Shown here piece by piece: positions 38,901 to 47,814 of a DNA stretch of 64,000 nt. A program made the position numbers and the translations under genes. The notes under the pieces are model-generated. The model was not told the DNA's origin, did no database searches, and saw only the letters and a program-made list of their open reading frames with translations. Positions within the stretch are counted from its first letter, which is position 1. Every line of letters starts with the position of its first letter. Where the stretch lies: contig NZ_LMAF01000002.1 in NCBI RefSeq assembly GCF_001542875.1, positions 767,501 through 831,500 of the forward strand. Reading direction: 5' to 3'. Origin of the DNA: Erythrobacter sp. YT30 (GTDB lineage Bacteria > Pseudomonadota > Alphaproteobacteria > Sphingomonadales > Sphingomonadaceae).

Positions 38901-39436
38901 CAGTAAGGCTCGAAGAACGTGAGGCCATCCGCGACATTTTGGCAGGCTATGCTCATGCGATTGACCGGCGGCGTTGGGCGATGATGGAGCATTTCTTCCA
39001 CGATGATGCGATGTTCCGTTTCGGCACCATAGAAGGGGATTGGCGCAGCTTTGTCGGGCAGGCGCGCGCCCTGATAGACCCATGCCTCGCAACGCAGCAT
39101 CAACTGGGCCAAACGCTGTTCGCTTTTGAAGGCGACACCGTGTGTCACACTGAAACCTATATGACGGCGATGCACACCGTCCCGCCGGGCTTTCCCATGC
39201 CGGAAGTGTTTCCGGACAAAGGCGTCATTTACTCCGCTGTTGTCGCCGGGCGCTATGTTGACCGGTTTGAAAAACGAGACGGCGAATGGCGTATATCCCA
39301 GCGAACGGGACTATACGATTGGCGTGAATTCCGTGTTGTCGAAGGCGTTGACCTGTCTGACACTCCCGAAGGCGCAAGCGGATTTCACGACGAACGCGAC
39401 CCAGCAACGCCAATTGTCCAACGCTGGCTCGGCTAA
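38897..39436 (+). CDS. SnoaL/NTF2-like protein
   Basis: A 179-residue alpha+beta cone-fold protein. EREAIRDILAGYAHAIDRRRW is the typical first helix and FEKRDGEWRISQRTGLYDW the last strands. Proteins of this family serve as small isomerases, hydratases or lyases, or as oxygenase beta-like subunits. It overlaps the upstream MDR gene by ATGA and precedes the CoA ligase gene by 22 bases. The substrate cannot be assigned. Confidence 0.8.
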   Translation: MTVRLEEREAIRDILAGYAHAIDRRRWAMMEHFFHDDAMFRFGTIEGDWRSFVGQARALIDPCLATQHQLGQTLFAFEGDTVCHTETYMTAMHTVPPGFPMPEVFPDKGVIYSAVVAGRYVDRFEKRDGEWRISQRTGLYDWREFRVVEGVDLSDTPEGASGFHDERDPATPIVQRWLG

Positions 39437-39458
39437 GCAGGAAACTAGGAAAAGGCAC

Positions 39459-41051
39459 ATGGCCACTCAAACAACAACCCAGCCCGCCTCGTTCTGCGAG
39501 ATCGTGCGCGCGCACGCCCAGACGCAGGGCGATGTGGCCGCTTTCACCTTTGGCGATGAGGAACTGACCTTCGCGCAGCTAGATGAAGGCGCAAACCGGG
39601 TCGCCAATGCGCTTACCGCTCTGGGTGTGACAAAGGGCGAGCGCGTGTCCTATCTCGGCAAGAACCACCCGCTCTATTTCGACGCTTTGTTGGGCGCTGC
39701 CAAAATCGGTGCTGTGATGACGCCGGTAAACTGGAGGCTCGCGGCTCCCGAAGTCGCATACATCCTCGAGAACGCCGGATCACGCGTCGTGTTTATCGGC
39801 GAAGGCTTTGCAGACATGCTCGCAAAAGCAACGGGCGATGACAGCGCGGTCGAGCATGTGATCGGTATCGACGCGCCTGATCACGACGGCACCGATTATC
39901 GCACATGGCGCGATGCGGCACCTGCAGAAGATCCTGACATTGCGATCACGCGCGGTGATGATGCGCTCCAACTCTACACATCGGGCACCACGGGCAGGCC
40001 CAAAGGCGCAGTGATGACGCATGGATCGCTGCTGCAAAGTCTCGACCCGTCAAATCACGGCGACAACATTCGCGACTGGCAGCAAAGGACGCCGGGCGAT
40101 GTGGCGCTGCTCGCCATGCCGTGCTTTCATATCAGCGGATCGGGCAATGGCCTCACCACCATGATCGCGGGCACCACCTCGATTGTCCTGCCCGAATACG
40201 ATCCAACCCAAGCGCTAGAGCTCATCGAGAATTACAACATCTCGAAGATCTTTCTCGTGCCCGCCGCGATCCAGATCCTGCTCAATCATCCGCGTGTGCG
40301 CGAAGTGGATTTCAGCGATTTGACACACATCACTTACGGAGCATCACCCATCCCGCTCGAATTGATGCGCGAAGCGATGGACGTGATCGGCTGCGGCTTT
40401 ATCCAGATGTACGGCATGACAGAGACATCGGGCACGATCGTCGCTCTCGATCCCGAAGATCACGTGCCCGAAGGCTCACCCAAAATGCGCAGCGTTGGAA
40501 AGCCGCTCGCCGGCGTTGAAATCAAGATAATCGATGCGGATGGCAATCCCGTCCCGACCGGAGAGGTGGGCGAAATCGCCACCCGTTCAGACCGCAATAT
40601 GGATCGGTACTGGAACCTGCCCGAAGCGACCGCCGAAACCATCGATAAGGACGGGTGGCTGCGCACAGGCGATGCGGGATATCTCGATGAGGATGGCTAC
40701 CTCTACATCCACGACCGCGTCAAAGATATGATCATTTCAGGCGGCGAAAACGTATACCCAGCCGAAGTTGAAAACGCGCTCTATGCCCATCCTGCCGTTG
40801 CCGATGTCGCCGTAATTGGCGTGCCGCATGAGAAATGGGGCGAAGCGGTGAAGGCCTGCGTCGTTATCAAGCCGGGTCAGGCGCTCAGCGAAGCCGAACT
40901 GATCGCTCATGCGCGTGAGCATATTGCGGGATACAAATGCCCCAAATCGGTCGATTTCATAGATGCGCTGCCGCGCAACCCGTCTGGCAAGATCCTGCGC
41001 CGCGAATTGCGCGCACCCTATTGGGAGGGGAAAGAGCGGGCGGTGAACTGA
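39459..41051 (+). CDS. AMP-forming acyl-CoA synthetase
   Basis: A 530-residue ANL-superfamily ligase. The P-loop is LYTSGTTGRPKGAVMTHG, the A5 motif YGMTETSG, the hinge KDMIISGGENVYPAEVE and the catalytic C-terminal lysine lies in RNPSGKILRREL. All core motifs are intact. It activates a carboxylate as acyl-AMP and then acyl-CoA. The start is placed at the ATG after AGGAAAAGG; a longer frame overlapping the SnoaL gene was rejected. In this cluster it is the likely entry step for a carboxylated side chain or ring fragment. Confidence 0.93.
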   Translation: MATQTTTQPASFCEIVRAHAQTQGDVAAFTFGDEELTFAQLDEGANRVANALTALGVTKGERVSYLGKNHPLYFDALLGAAKIGAVMTPVNWRLAAPEVAYILENAGSRVVFIGEGFADMLAKATGDDSAVEHVIGIDAPDHDGTDYRTWRDAAPAEDPDIAITRGDDALQLYTSGTTGRPKGAVMTHGSLLQSLDPSNHGDNIRDWQQRTPGDVALLAMPCFHISGSGNGLTTMIAGTTSIVLPEYDPTQALELIENYNISKIFLVPAAIQILLNHPRVREVDFSDLTHITYGASPIPLELMREAMDVIGCGFIQMYGMTETSGTIVALDPEDHVPEGSPKMRSVGKPLAGVEIKIIDADGNPVPTGEVGEIATRSDRNMDRYWNLPEATAETIDKDGWLRTGDAGYLDEDGYLYIHDRVKDMIISGGENVYPAEVENALYAHPAVADVAVIGVPHEKWGEAVKACVVIKPGQALSEAELIAHAREHIAGYKCPKSVDFIDALPRNPSGKILRRELRAPYWEGKERAVN

Positions 41052-41052
41052 C

Positions 41053-41580
41053 ATGCGGCATATCTTGCGCCAACTGGCCTATTATGTGCCCGATATCGAT
41101 GCTGCCGCGCGCGCCCATTCTGCCGCTTTTGGTTCCGGTCCGTTTCTGACCCTGCGCCATATCCAGTTAAAGCAAACCCTGCATCGCGGAGTGGAGCGCG
41201 ACTGGGTGCATTCGTCCGCATATGGGCAGCACGGCGACCTGATGATTGAATTCGTGAGCCAGCACAGCGATGGGCCAAGCGCGATCACCGATGTCTTTCC
41301 CGCCGGATCGCAGCTTTATGGGCTGCACCACACCGCTTGTTTTGTTGACGATCTCGACGCGGCCATTGCCGATTTTGAAGTGCAAGGGATGCCGCTCGCG
41401 CAGGTTTCGGAAAGCCATGCCGGTATGCGCTTTGCGTTTGTCGATGCCACTGCGACCCTTGGCCATATGATTGAGCTTTATGCTAGCGGAGGCGGGATCG
41501 AAGAATTCTACGCCATGGTGAGCGATGCATCGAAGAACTGGGACGGTTCAGAGCCGGTCCGCGAATTGGGAGAATTGTAA
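41053..41580 (+). CDS. VOC-family (glyoxalase-fold) protein
   Basis: A 175-residue protein with two beta-alpha-beta-beta-beta modules: HILRQLAYYVPDIDAAARAHS and GLHHTACFVDDLDAAIADF. Metal-binding positions read Gln/Glu (first module LMIEFV) and His/Glu (HHTACF, GHMIELY). It resembles methylmalonyl-CoA epimerase or lactoylglutathione-lyase-like members; at one-domain length it is too small for an extradiol dioxygenase. It is one base after the CoA ligase stop and overlaps the next gene by TAATG, so it is firmly part of this operon. Confidence 0.8.
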   Translation: MRHILRQLAYYVPDIDAAARAHSAAFGSGPFLTLRHIQLKQTLHRGVERDWVHSSAYGQHGDLMIEFVSQHSDGPSAITDVFPAGSQLYGLHHTACFVDDLDAAIADFEVQGMPLAQVSESHAGMRFAFVDATATLGHMIELYASGGGIEEFYAMVSDASKNWDGSEPVRELGEL

Positions 41581-41945
41581 TGCCCAAAGAAGGCAAAGGC
41601 GAAGCGCAACGCGTGATTGAAGAGTTTTGGCGGGTTCAGGATGCAGGTGACTACACCAAATTAGCCCCGCTGTTTGCCGTGGACGCGCTGCTCGAAGACC
41701 CCATATGGGGCACGCACAAGGGCCGCGATGCGATCCTTGGGTTTATGACCACGATGGTGAAGGAAATGGGGACGCGCAAAATCACCTTTACCGTCGATGA
41801 AATATGCGGCGATGATCACGCTTGTTGGGCGCGCTGGACTATGCGTTCGCCCGAGGGCTCACGTGGAGGCGTTGGCATTTACAAAGTCGCGAACGGAGAG
41901 CTCACCTATTACCGCGACTATATGGACCCGCCCGAAGAGGGCTAA
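41580..41945 (+). CDS. NTF2-like protein
   Basis: A 121-residue cone-fold protein with helix VIEEFWRVQDAGDYTKLAPLF, the strand motif VDALLEDPIWGTHKGRDAI and ending YYRDYMDP. The end resembles the limonene-epoxide-hydrolase group, but the Arg-x-Asp of that active site is not present (WARWTMRS), so hydrolase activity is not supported. It is last in the plus-strand operon and overlaps the convergent SnoaL gene by four bases. Confidence 0.75.
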   Translation: MPKEGKGEAQRVIEEFWRVQDAGDYTKLAPLFAVDALLEDPIWGTHKGRDAILGFMTTMVKEMGTRKITFTVDEICGDDHACWARWTMRSPEGSRGGVGIYKVANGELTYYRDYMDPPEEG

Positions 41946-42478
41946 AGCTCGCGGTATTTTGGGTGCCCGCCCTTATCGATCTTGTAGGTGGGCAGGGGGA
42001 AATCAGGGTCAGGCTCAAACATCGGCTGATTAGTTAGCGGGCTTTTCCAATCGAGGATGTAAGTGCGCGCCGAAATGCGCCACTCGCTGTGCCCGTTTTC
42101 GGTTCGCTTTTCCCACTCATCGAGATAGCGCCCGCCAATCAGATCGCCTGCAATACTGCCATCATCCTGAAGCCGTCCGCCGCCGAACACACCATAGCAT
42201 TCGCTGCTGGCGCTGGTGGCTGAATTGAAGCGGATGAGCGGGGTTGAAAGCATATGCCAGCGCCGCGCGAGACTTGCCTCGGTTTCCATCACAACGGGCA
42301 GGAAATCCTTAGCGGGCCCTATGAAAAATCCGTATTCGATGTGCGCATCGGGCCAATAACAACTCGCCTGCCCGGCCGCATCCAGCCAATCCAGCGTTCG
42401 ACAATAGCGCTGGATCACATCGCTTATCTCCTGCCTGTCGATCAGCTCCTGCAGCTTTGCATCCCTTGGATCGCTCAT
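41942..42478 (-). CDS. SnoaL-like protein
   Basis: A 178-residue SnoaL_4-type protein: ELIDRQEISDVIQRYCRTLDWLD, a central strand region around RYLDEWEKRTENGHSEWRIS and a tail of unknown role. The start (MSDPRDAKLQEL) is preferred because the longer frame crosses the divergent P450 promoter. It is divergent from the P450 gene by 88 bases, suggesting shared control. Confidence 0.78.
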   Translation of the reverse strand: MSDPRDAKLQELIDRQEISDVIQRYCRTLDWLDAAGQASCYWPDAHIEYGFFIGPAKDFLPVVMETEASLARRWHMLSTPLIRFNSATSASSECYGVFGGGRLQDDGSIAGDLIGGRYLDEWEKRTENGHSEWRISARTYILDWKSPLTNQPMFEPDPDFPLPTYKIDKGGHPKYREL

Positions 42479-42566
42479 CGCGCCCTCTCCAATCCGCCAA
42501 TTGTTTTGCTGCAATATCGCGCTGAGATTGATCGCAAAGCCATACGCAAAATCGGGAGGGCTCCGC

Positions 42567-43841
42567 ATGGCAACCAAAGCCGACGCGCCAGACATCAACC
42601 TGTTCGATCCAGTGCTGCAGCAATGCCCGTATGACGCCTACAAGAAGTTGCGCGATGAGGCGCCTGTCTACCATCTTCCCGGCACTGATATGTGGGTGGT
42701 GAGCCGATATGACGATGTGCGCGAAGTGTTGATGGACCCGCAGCGCTTCCCATCCTCAGCCGCCGAAAGCCAATTCCGCGCAAGTGCCGGGGACATGGAG
42801 CGTGCGGGCAAAGTTATGGCGCGCTTTGAAGAGAAAGGCTGGGTGCCTGCCCCCACGTTGAATGGCCGCGATGATCCAAATCACAAACAGATGCGCGCCA
42901 TGTTCAATCAAGCGTTCAAACCGTCAAAGATCAAGGAAATCGATCCGCAGGTTGAAGGTCTCGCTTATGAGTTGATCGACGGTTTTATCGATGATGGTCA
43001 TTGCGAATGGGTCAAGCAATTTTGCGTGCCCTTGCCACTCTTCATCATAGGCGAACAGATGGGCGCCAAACGCGAGGACATGTGGCAAATCAAACGCTGG
43101 ACGGATGCATTCTTCCAGCGCATCTCGCTGATGCTGCCCGAAGACCAGCATATGGAGATGGTCGATCGCGAGATTGAGGCGCAGCACTATTTCCAGCCCA
43201 TCTTTGATCGCCTTCGCGAACACCCCGATGACAGCCTGATCTCGGTGCTCGTCAACACCGTGATCGAGGAATGGGGCCGCCCGCTCACCGACAATGAACT
43301 GCACGCCGAAATGATGGCAGACACCTTTGTTGGCGGCAGCGAGACCACCACCAACGCACTTGCTGCTGGCATGAGACTGCTGATCGAGAACAAGGATGTG
43401 TGGCACAAGCTCAAATCCGACCCGGACAAGTACATGAAAACCTTTGTGGAGGAGGTCGTTCGGCTCGAAAGCCCTGTGCAAAGCCTGATGCGGTTTGTCC
43501 GCGAAGATACAGAGCTTGCAGACGTCATGATCCCAGCAGGAGCAATGATCAATGTCCGTTTTGCCGCAGCCAATCGCGATGAGCGTGCGTTTGAATGTCC
43601 CGAAAAACTCGATCTCGACCGGCCAAAGGCGGGTTCTCACATGGGCTTTGGTTCAGGCACGCATCACTGCCTCGGCGCACCGCTCGCCCGGCGAGAGCTC
43701 ATCTGGGGCTTCACTGCCGTCGTCGATCGATTTGAGGATATGTGGTTTACCGAAGGGAAGAACGATTTCACTTACCACCCGCACTTTTTGCTGCGATCCC
43801 TGAAAGAGCTGCATATCGAGTTTGAGCCGCGGAAGAAGTGA
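42567..43841 (+). CDS. Cytochrome P450
   Basis: A 424-residue soluble bacterial P450. The haem thiolate is Cys368 in GFGSGTHHCLGAPLARR. ExxR lies in EEVVRLE. The I-helix reads FVGGSETTTN near residue 254, with a Gly-Gly-Ser-Glu-Thr pattern in place of the common Ala-Gly-x-x-Thr. No ferredoxin or reductase gene accompanies it. It is preceded by a strong ribosome site (GGGAGGG) and followed by a REP-like hairpin. It likely hydroxylates or epoxidises the island's substrate. Confidence 0.93.
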   Translation: MATKADAPDINLFDPVLQQCPYDAYKKLRDEAPVYHLPGTDMWVVSRYDDVREVLMDPQRFPSSAAESQFRASAGDMERAGKVMARFEEKGWVPAPTLNGRDDPNHKQMRAMFNQAFKPSKIKEIDPQVEGLAYELIDGFIDDGHCEWVKQFCVPLPLFIIGEQMGAKREDMWQIKRWTDAFFQRISLMLPEDQHMEMVDREIEAQHYFQPIFDRLREHPDDSLISVLVNTVIEEWGRPLTDNELHAEMMADTFVGGSETTTNALAAGMRLLIENKDVWHKLKSDPDKYMKTFVEEVVRLESPVQSLMRFVREDTELADVMIPAGAMINVRFAAANRDERAFECPEKLDLDRPKAGSHMGFGSGTHHCLGAPLARRELIWGFTAVVDRFEDMWFTEGKNDFTYHPHFLLRSLKELHIEFEPRKK

Positions 43842-43843
43842 AT

Positions 43844-43921
43844 CGTCATTCCAGCGAAAGCTGGAATCGCTGGCGAAGTCGCGCCTACCTTTGAGCGATC
43901 CCAGCTTTCGCTGGGATGACG
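43844..43921. repeat. REP-like palindromic element
   Basis: Two 28-base arms (43844-43871 and 43894-43921) are inverted copies at 26 of 28 positions. Each arm is itself a small hairpin, CCAGC-GAAA-GCTGG and CCAGC-TTTC-GCTGG. The CGTCATTCCAGCGAAAGCTGG type is a dispersed extragenic palindrome in many proteobacterial genomes. It sits between the convergent P450 and flavoprotein genes, where it can also terminate both transcripts. Confidence 0.9.
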
Positions 43922-43936
43922 GTTGCCGACAGCGTG

Positions 43937-45556
43937 CTATTCATTGGCCCGCGCCGCTGTCCTTCCGGCAATGTATCCAAAGGTTAGCGCAGGCCCCAAA
44001 GTCCCACCAGCGCCTGCATAGATCCCGCCTGTCGGACAAGCGATGGCATTTCCCGCGCCATAAAGGCCGGGCACCGGTTTGCCATCGTGTCCCAGAATGC
44101 GCGCTTCTCCATCCGTGCGCGCGCCTCCGTTTGTCCCTAGAAGACCCATGCGGATTTCCACCGCGTAGAACGGCGCGCGTTCCACTGCGCCTAAGGTCAC
44201 GGCCGATCCATCTCGGCTTCGGTCTCCGTAGAAATGATCGTAGGTAGACGTGCCACGTTCAAAATCAGGATCATGGCCTGCCGCTGCATGCCCGTTGAAG
44301 CGGGCAATTGTCTCACCAAGAGCGTGAGACGGGATGTCGAGCTTGCCCCCCAGCTCTTCCAGTGTGTCAGCGCAGACCACCCAATCAGGCACAGGCTGGC
44401 CGGGCAGACGCGGACCTATGGGATAGCGCTCGACATAGTTTGCATCGAAAACCAGCCAGGCAGGCAGATTGGGATAATCATAGCTTTGCGGGTCGAACTG
44501 ATGAAAAGCGCCCGCAAGCGCCGAATAATTGGCCGCTTCGTTGCAGAACCGTTTGCCCGCACGATTGACCATCAGCGAATGCGGCACGGTGCGCTCAATC
44601 AGAACAGGGGCCGCGCGCTGCTCCCCACTGGGCCAGGGGTTATCCGGGATAACCAGTGTCGGTGCCCACCAGCCCTGCGTCATATTGCCGAGCTTTGCGC
44701 CCGCTCCCATGGCCAGCGATAACCCCTCGCCGCGCGCTGTGGGAGGGCTGGCGGGTGCATCCATGGGGCCGCGCAGGAAGGTCTGGCGCTTATCTTTGTC
44801 CCATTCGAAACCGCCCGTGGTGATGATCACACCAGACTGCGCGCTGAGCGAGAACGGCTCCCCATTACACAGGCCGTCGATCCCGGTGATCCGGCCACTT
44901 TCCTTCAACAAGCGCTTCGTTTCGACATTCAGGATCGGCTCAATTCCTCGCGCCAAACACGCTTTCAGAAGCCGCCCCACCATCGCTTGACCAAAGCCAC
45001 GCTCATTCATTGCCATGCGTCGCTGCAACTCTTGCGGCTCCACAACACCGGTGCCTCCGCCCAAAGGCGTCTCGCGCAGCATCATCGGCTTCGCTTCTTC
45101 GATAGCTGTAATCCGACCGGCCCAATCGCCGAGCTCATCCAATGAAAACAGATCATGATCGAGCGCGCGACCGCCTTCGGCTTTCGCGCCAGGACGGTCG
45201 AGATAATAATCCGGATACCCATCGAGTATAGCGACTTTGAGAGCGCCAACCTCCTCAAGAAAGGCCAGGGCCTTGGGGCCGGAATCGACAAAAGCTTCCA
45301 GCGTTTCATCCACCAGATCGCCGTGATCGAGCGCTTTGAAATAGGCGAGCGCCTCCTCGCGGCTGTCCTTCATCCCCGCTTCGCGTTGCCGAGGGTTGTC
45401 GGCCACCCAGATAACACCGCCCGAGACTGCACCAGTTCCGCCGATCCGGTCAAACCGCTCTACAATCGCAACTTTTGCCCCCGCCTCGTGCGCGGCCAGC
45501 GCCGCTGTCATGCCAGCCGGGCCGCAGCCCAATACGATAATGTCCACCTCTTCCAT
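43937..45556 (-). CDS. FAD-dependent oxidoreductase, 3-ketosteroid dehydrogenase/fumarate-reductase-like
   Basis: A 539-residue FAD_binding_2 protein with N-terminal dinucleotide loop VDIIVLGCGPAGMTAALAA, RIGGTGAVSGGVIWV, and the C-terminal family block ACPTGGIYAGAGGTLGPALTF. This is the layout of 3-ketosteroid-delta1-dehydrogenases and related flavoproteins that desaturate cyclic ketones. Steroid specificity cannot be read from motifs. The chosen ATG is directly before the first strand; a TTG 21 bases upstream with a GGTGAG site is a real alternative. Confidence 0.85.
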   Translation of the reverse strand: MEEVDIIVLGCGPAGMTAALAAHEAGAKVAIVERFDRIGGTGAVSGGVIWVADNPRQREAGMKDSREEALAYFKALDHGDLVDETLEAFVDSGPKALAFLEEVGALKVAILDGYPDYYLDRPGAKAEGGRALDHDLFSLDELGDWAGRITAIEEAKPMMLRETPLGGGTGVVEPQELQRRMAMNERGFGQAMVGRLLKACLARGIEPILNVETKRLLKESGRITGIDGLCNGEPFSLSAQSGVIITTGGFEWDKDKRQTFLRGPMDAPASPPTARGEGLSLAMGAGAKLGNMTQGWWAPTLVIPDNPWPSGEQRAAPVLIERTVPHSLMVNRAGKRFCNEAANYSALAGAFHQFDPQSYDYPNLPAWLVFDANYVERYPIGPRLPGQPVPDWVVCADTLEELGGKLDIPSHALGETIARFNGHAAAGHDPDFERGTSTYDHFYGDRSRDGSAVTLGAVERAPFYAVEIRMGLLGTNGGARTDGEARILGHDGKPVPGLYGAGNAIACPTGGIYAGAGGTLGPALTFGYIAGRTAARANE

Positions 45557-45658
45557 CACCGGCATCATCCACGCCAAGTGCTCACCAGCAATTGCTTAAT
45601 TTGGGAAGGTGCACGCGCGCGTCACTGCCGCTAGAGCAGCGGGCAAAGGAGACACGGT

Positions 45659-46447
45659 ATGAAACTCGAGGGGAAAGTCGCAGCCATAACCGGGGGCACT
45701 GCGGGCATTGGCCGCGCGATTGCAGAAGCCTTTATGGCGGAAGGCGCGAAAGTGGCTTTGTTCGCTCGCAACCGAGAAAAAGGCGAGCGCGTGATCGAAG
45801 AGCTACGGGTCGGGAGACAAGGCGCGGACCGCGCGATCTTTGTGGCTGGCGACGCGATGAACCAGAAGGACATCGAATTCTTTATCGACACAACGATCGA
45901 TGAATTCGGGACGCTTGATATCCTTGTCAACAATGCAGGCGGTGCAGGCGATCTGCAGCCCATGGTCAACCTGTCAGACGAAGCGTTCGATCAGGCGATG
46001 AAATGGAACGTGTATTCAACATTTTGGGCCACTCGCCGCGCTCTTCCTGAAATGATCAGCAAGGAGGAAGGCCGCGTGATCAATATCTCTTCGATGGAAG
46101 GAAAGCACGGAAAGCCTGTCTTCACCGCCTACACCGCGGCCAAACACGCTGTAAACGGGCTCACCAAGTCCTTGGCGCGCGAAGTGGGCGAGGCGGGCAT
46201 CACCGTGAATTCAATCTGCCCTGGCCTCGTCATCACCGATATCATCAAGGATAACGGCCCCGAAACCGCCAAGGCGATGGGCATGGAATTCGATGAAATG
46301 ATCACGATGTTCGCGCAGGAATCCGCGATCAAGCGTCCCAACACCGTTCAGGAAATAGCTGCGGTTGCCATGCTCCTCGCCTCGAAAGAAGGCGCGGGGA
46401 TTACGGGCGCGATGTGGAGCGTTGATGGCGGGACGGCGCAATACTGA
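45659..46447 (+). CDS. Short-chain dehydrogenase/reductase
   Basis: A 262-residue classical SDR with GGTAGIGRAIAEAF, LVNNAGGAGD, Ser in INISSMEGKHG and Tyr/Lys in YTAAKHAVNG. ARNREKGERV after strand 2 suggests NADP. It starts after AAAGGAGA, divergent from the flavoprotein gene by about 100 bases, and may share that bidirectional promoter region. It probably interconverts a ring hydroxyl and ketone. Confidence 0.88.
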   Translation: MKLEGKVAAITGGTAGIGRAIAEAFMAEGAKVALFARNREKGERVIEELRVGRQGADRAIFVAGDAMNQKDIEFFIDTTIDEFGTLDILVNNAGGAGDLQPMVNLSDEAFDQAMKWNVYSTFWATRRALPEMISKEEGRVINISSMEGKHGKPVFTAYTAAKHAVNGLTKSLAREVGEAGITVNSICPGLVITDIIKDNGPETAKAMGMEFDEMITMFAQESAIKRPNTVQEIAAVAMLLASKEGAGITGAMWSVDGGTAQY

Positions 46448-46459
46448 TCAGGGCTGACG

Positions 46460-47269
46460 TTACTCCTGCATCTTCGCCATGGCCGCGCCCACGGCCGCCT
46501 CGATGTCTTTAGCCTGCGGATTGCCTCTGATGGTGACGCCGCCATTGGGCTGAATGTTCTGTCCTGTCACAAACGCTTGATCACTCGATAGCCAAAGGCA
46601 CGCCTGCGCCACATCCTCGGACGTGTTGAGCCGGCCGAGCGGATATCGCGGAAGGAAAGCGTCAACAAGGCCGGGAGTTGCGAATGCACCTTCGGTCATC
46701 GGGCTTTCGGTAAAGGCGGGCGAAACGGTGTTCGCCTTGATTCCCAAATGCCCGAAGTCATTGGCAACGCATTCAATCATCGCTTCGCCAGCGCGTTTCG
46801 ATCCGATGTAGAGTGCGTGATTGTTGATCAGTGCCTTGGTCGTGGCAGAGCTCAAAGAGATAATGGAGCCGCCGGTCGGCTCCTGCTCGCTCATGATCTT
46901 GACGAAAGCCTGCAGGAAGTGGTGGACGCCCTTGAACTGCAGATCGGCCATCATGTCGACCTGCTCTTGTGTCGTCTCGAGCAATCCTGCGAGCAATCCC
47001 ACGCCCACGCAGTTCACCGCAGCATCGACGCGGCCAAATTCAGACTTGGCCTTCTCGGCCATGGCGTGGACCTGCGCGTGGTCGGTTATATCGCAAAGCG
47101 CGTAGGAACCGTCGATTTCATTGGCGAGCTGCGCCAAAGGCTCTTCCTTGCGGCCAGCGACCATCACCTTCGCGCCTTCGCTCGCGAAGAGCCTGGCGAT
47201 CACCTGACCCATATTTCCCGGGGTAGCCGCTCCCAGGATAACTGCGCTCTTGCCCTCAAGCTGGCCCAT
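46460..47269 (-). CDS. Short-chain dehydrogenase/reductase
   Basis: A 269-residue SDR whose cofactor loop is a variant, GAATPGNMGQVIARLF, in place of TGxxxGIG. Ser lies in ISLSSATTKAL and Tyr/Lys in YIGSKRAGEAM. GRKEEPLAQL suggests NADP. The start is the ATG after GGAGAGGATTT; the longer frame reaches into the divergent SnoaL promoter. The substrate is unknown. Confidence 0.86.
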   Translation of the reverse strand: MGQLEGKSAVILGAATPGNMGQVIARLFASEGAKVMVAGRKEEPLAQLANEIDGSYALCDITDHAQVHAMAEKAKSEFGRVDAAVNCVGVGLLAGLLETTQEQVDMMADLQFKGVHHFLQAFVKIMSEQEPTGGSIISLSSATTKALINNHALYIGSKRAGEAMIECVANDFGHLGIKANTVSPAFTESPMTEGAFATPGLVDAFLPRYPLGRLNTSEDVAQACLWLSSDQAFVTGQNIQPNGGVTIRGNPQAKDIEAAVGAAMAKMQE

Positions 47270-47328
47270 AAATCCTCTCCTATAGCTCCCATCTCTCCTA
47301 GGCCGCCATTTGGCCAAACACCCTTCCC

Positions 47329-47367
47329 AAAAGTGTCCATTGATTGAGGCAATCGATCATTCGATAG
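47329..47367 (+). promoter_or_regulatory. Candidate promoter: AAAAGTGT, 25 bases, CGATAG
   Basis: Within CCAAAAGTGTC, an 11-mer identical to one at 49736-49746. The -10-like hexamer at the same 25-base distance is poor (CGATAG). It lies 57 bases upstream of the SnoaL start. Confidence 0.3.
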
Positions 47368-47393
47368 CGGCGGCACAATTCGGGAGAGACAAC

Positions 47394-47798
47394 ATGTTCA
47401 GAGGACCGATGGAGGATCGCCTCGCGATCCACGAGCTCAATGGCACTTATGCAGACGGCGTTGTCCGCTTTGATGCCGGGACCTGGGGCTCAGTCTGGGC
47501 CAAAGATGCGCATTGGAACCTCATGGGACACGAGGTCGACGGCCAGGAAGCGATCGTTGCGTTCTGGCAGCAGGCGATGGGCGGGCTTGATGCCGTCAGC
47601 TTCATAAATGTGCCCTGTATGATCGAGGTAACCGGCGAGACCGCCGTTGCGCGGGTTCAAACTCAGGAGATCTTGAAAGCCAAGGATGGCTCTACACGCC
47701 ATGTGGGGGGACTTTACGAAGACGAGCTTGCCAAAATCGACGGGCAATGGCGCTTCACCAAGCGTATTTTCAAAATCGTCGCCGAATACGGCGCCTGA
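47394..47798 (+). CDS. SnoaL-like protein
   Basis: A 134-residue cone-fold protein starting MFRGPMEDRLAIHELNGTYADGV, with strands around GGLYEDELAKIDGQWRFTKRIF. Start chosen at the ATG after GGGAGAGA. It is the first gene of a short plus-strand operon SnoaL, ABM-type protein, mobA. The family includes isomerases and dehydratases; the active-site residues cannot be assigned. Confidence 0.78.
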   Translation: MFRGPMEDRLAIHELNGTYADGVVRFDAGTWGSVWAKDAHWNLMGHEVDGQEAIVAFWQQAMGGLDAVSFINVPCMIEVTGETAVARVQTQEILKAKDGSTRHVGGLYEDELAKIDGQWRFTKRIFKIVAEYGA

Positions 47799-47814
47799 CA
47801 GGGGACCAGCACAT

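Noticed and set aside
39240..39458. 73-codon N-terminal extension of the CoA ligase
   Set aside because: It overlaps the SnoaL gene out of frame and lacks family similarity; the downstream ATG has a ribosome site.
41053..41580. VOC protein as an extradiol ring-cleavage dioxygenase
   Set aside because: At 175 residues it has two modules only, and the first metal position is not His; extradiol type I enzymes are about 290 residues.
43842..43930. Palindrome as an insertion-sequence end
   Set aside because: No transposase or target duplication nearby; the double-hairpin form fits a REP element better.
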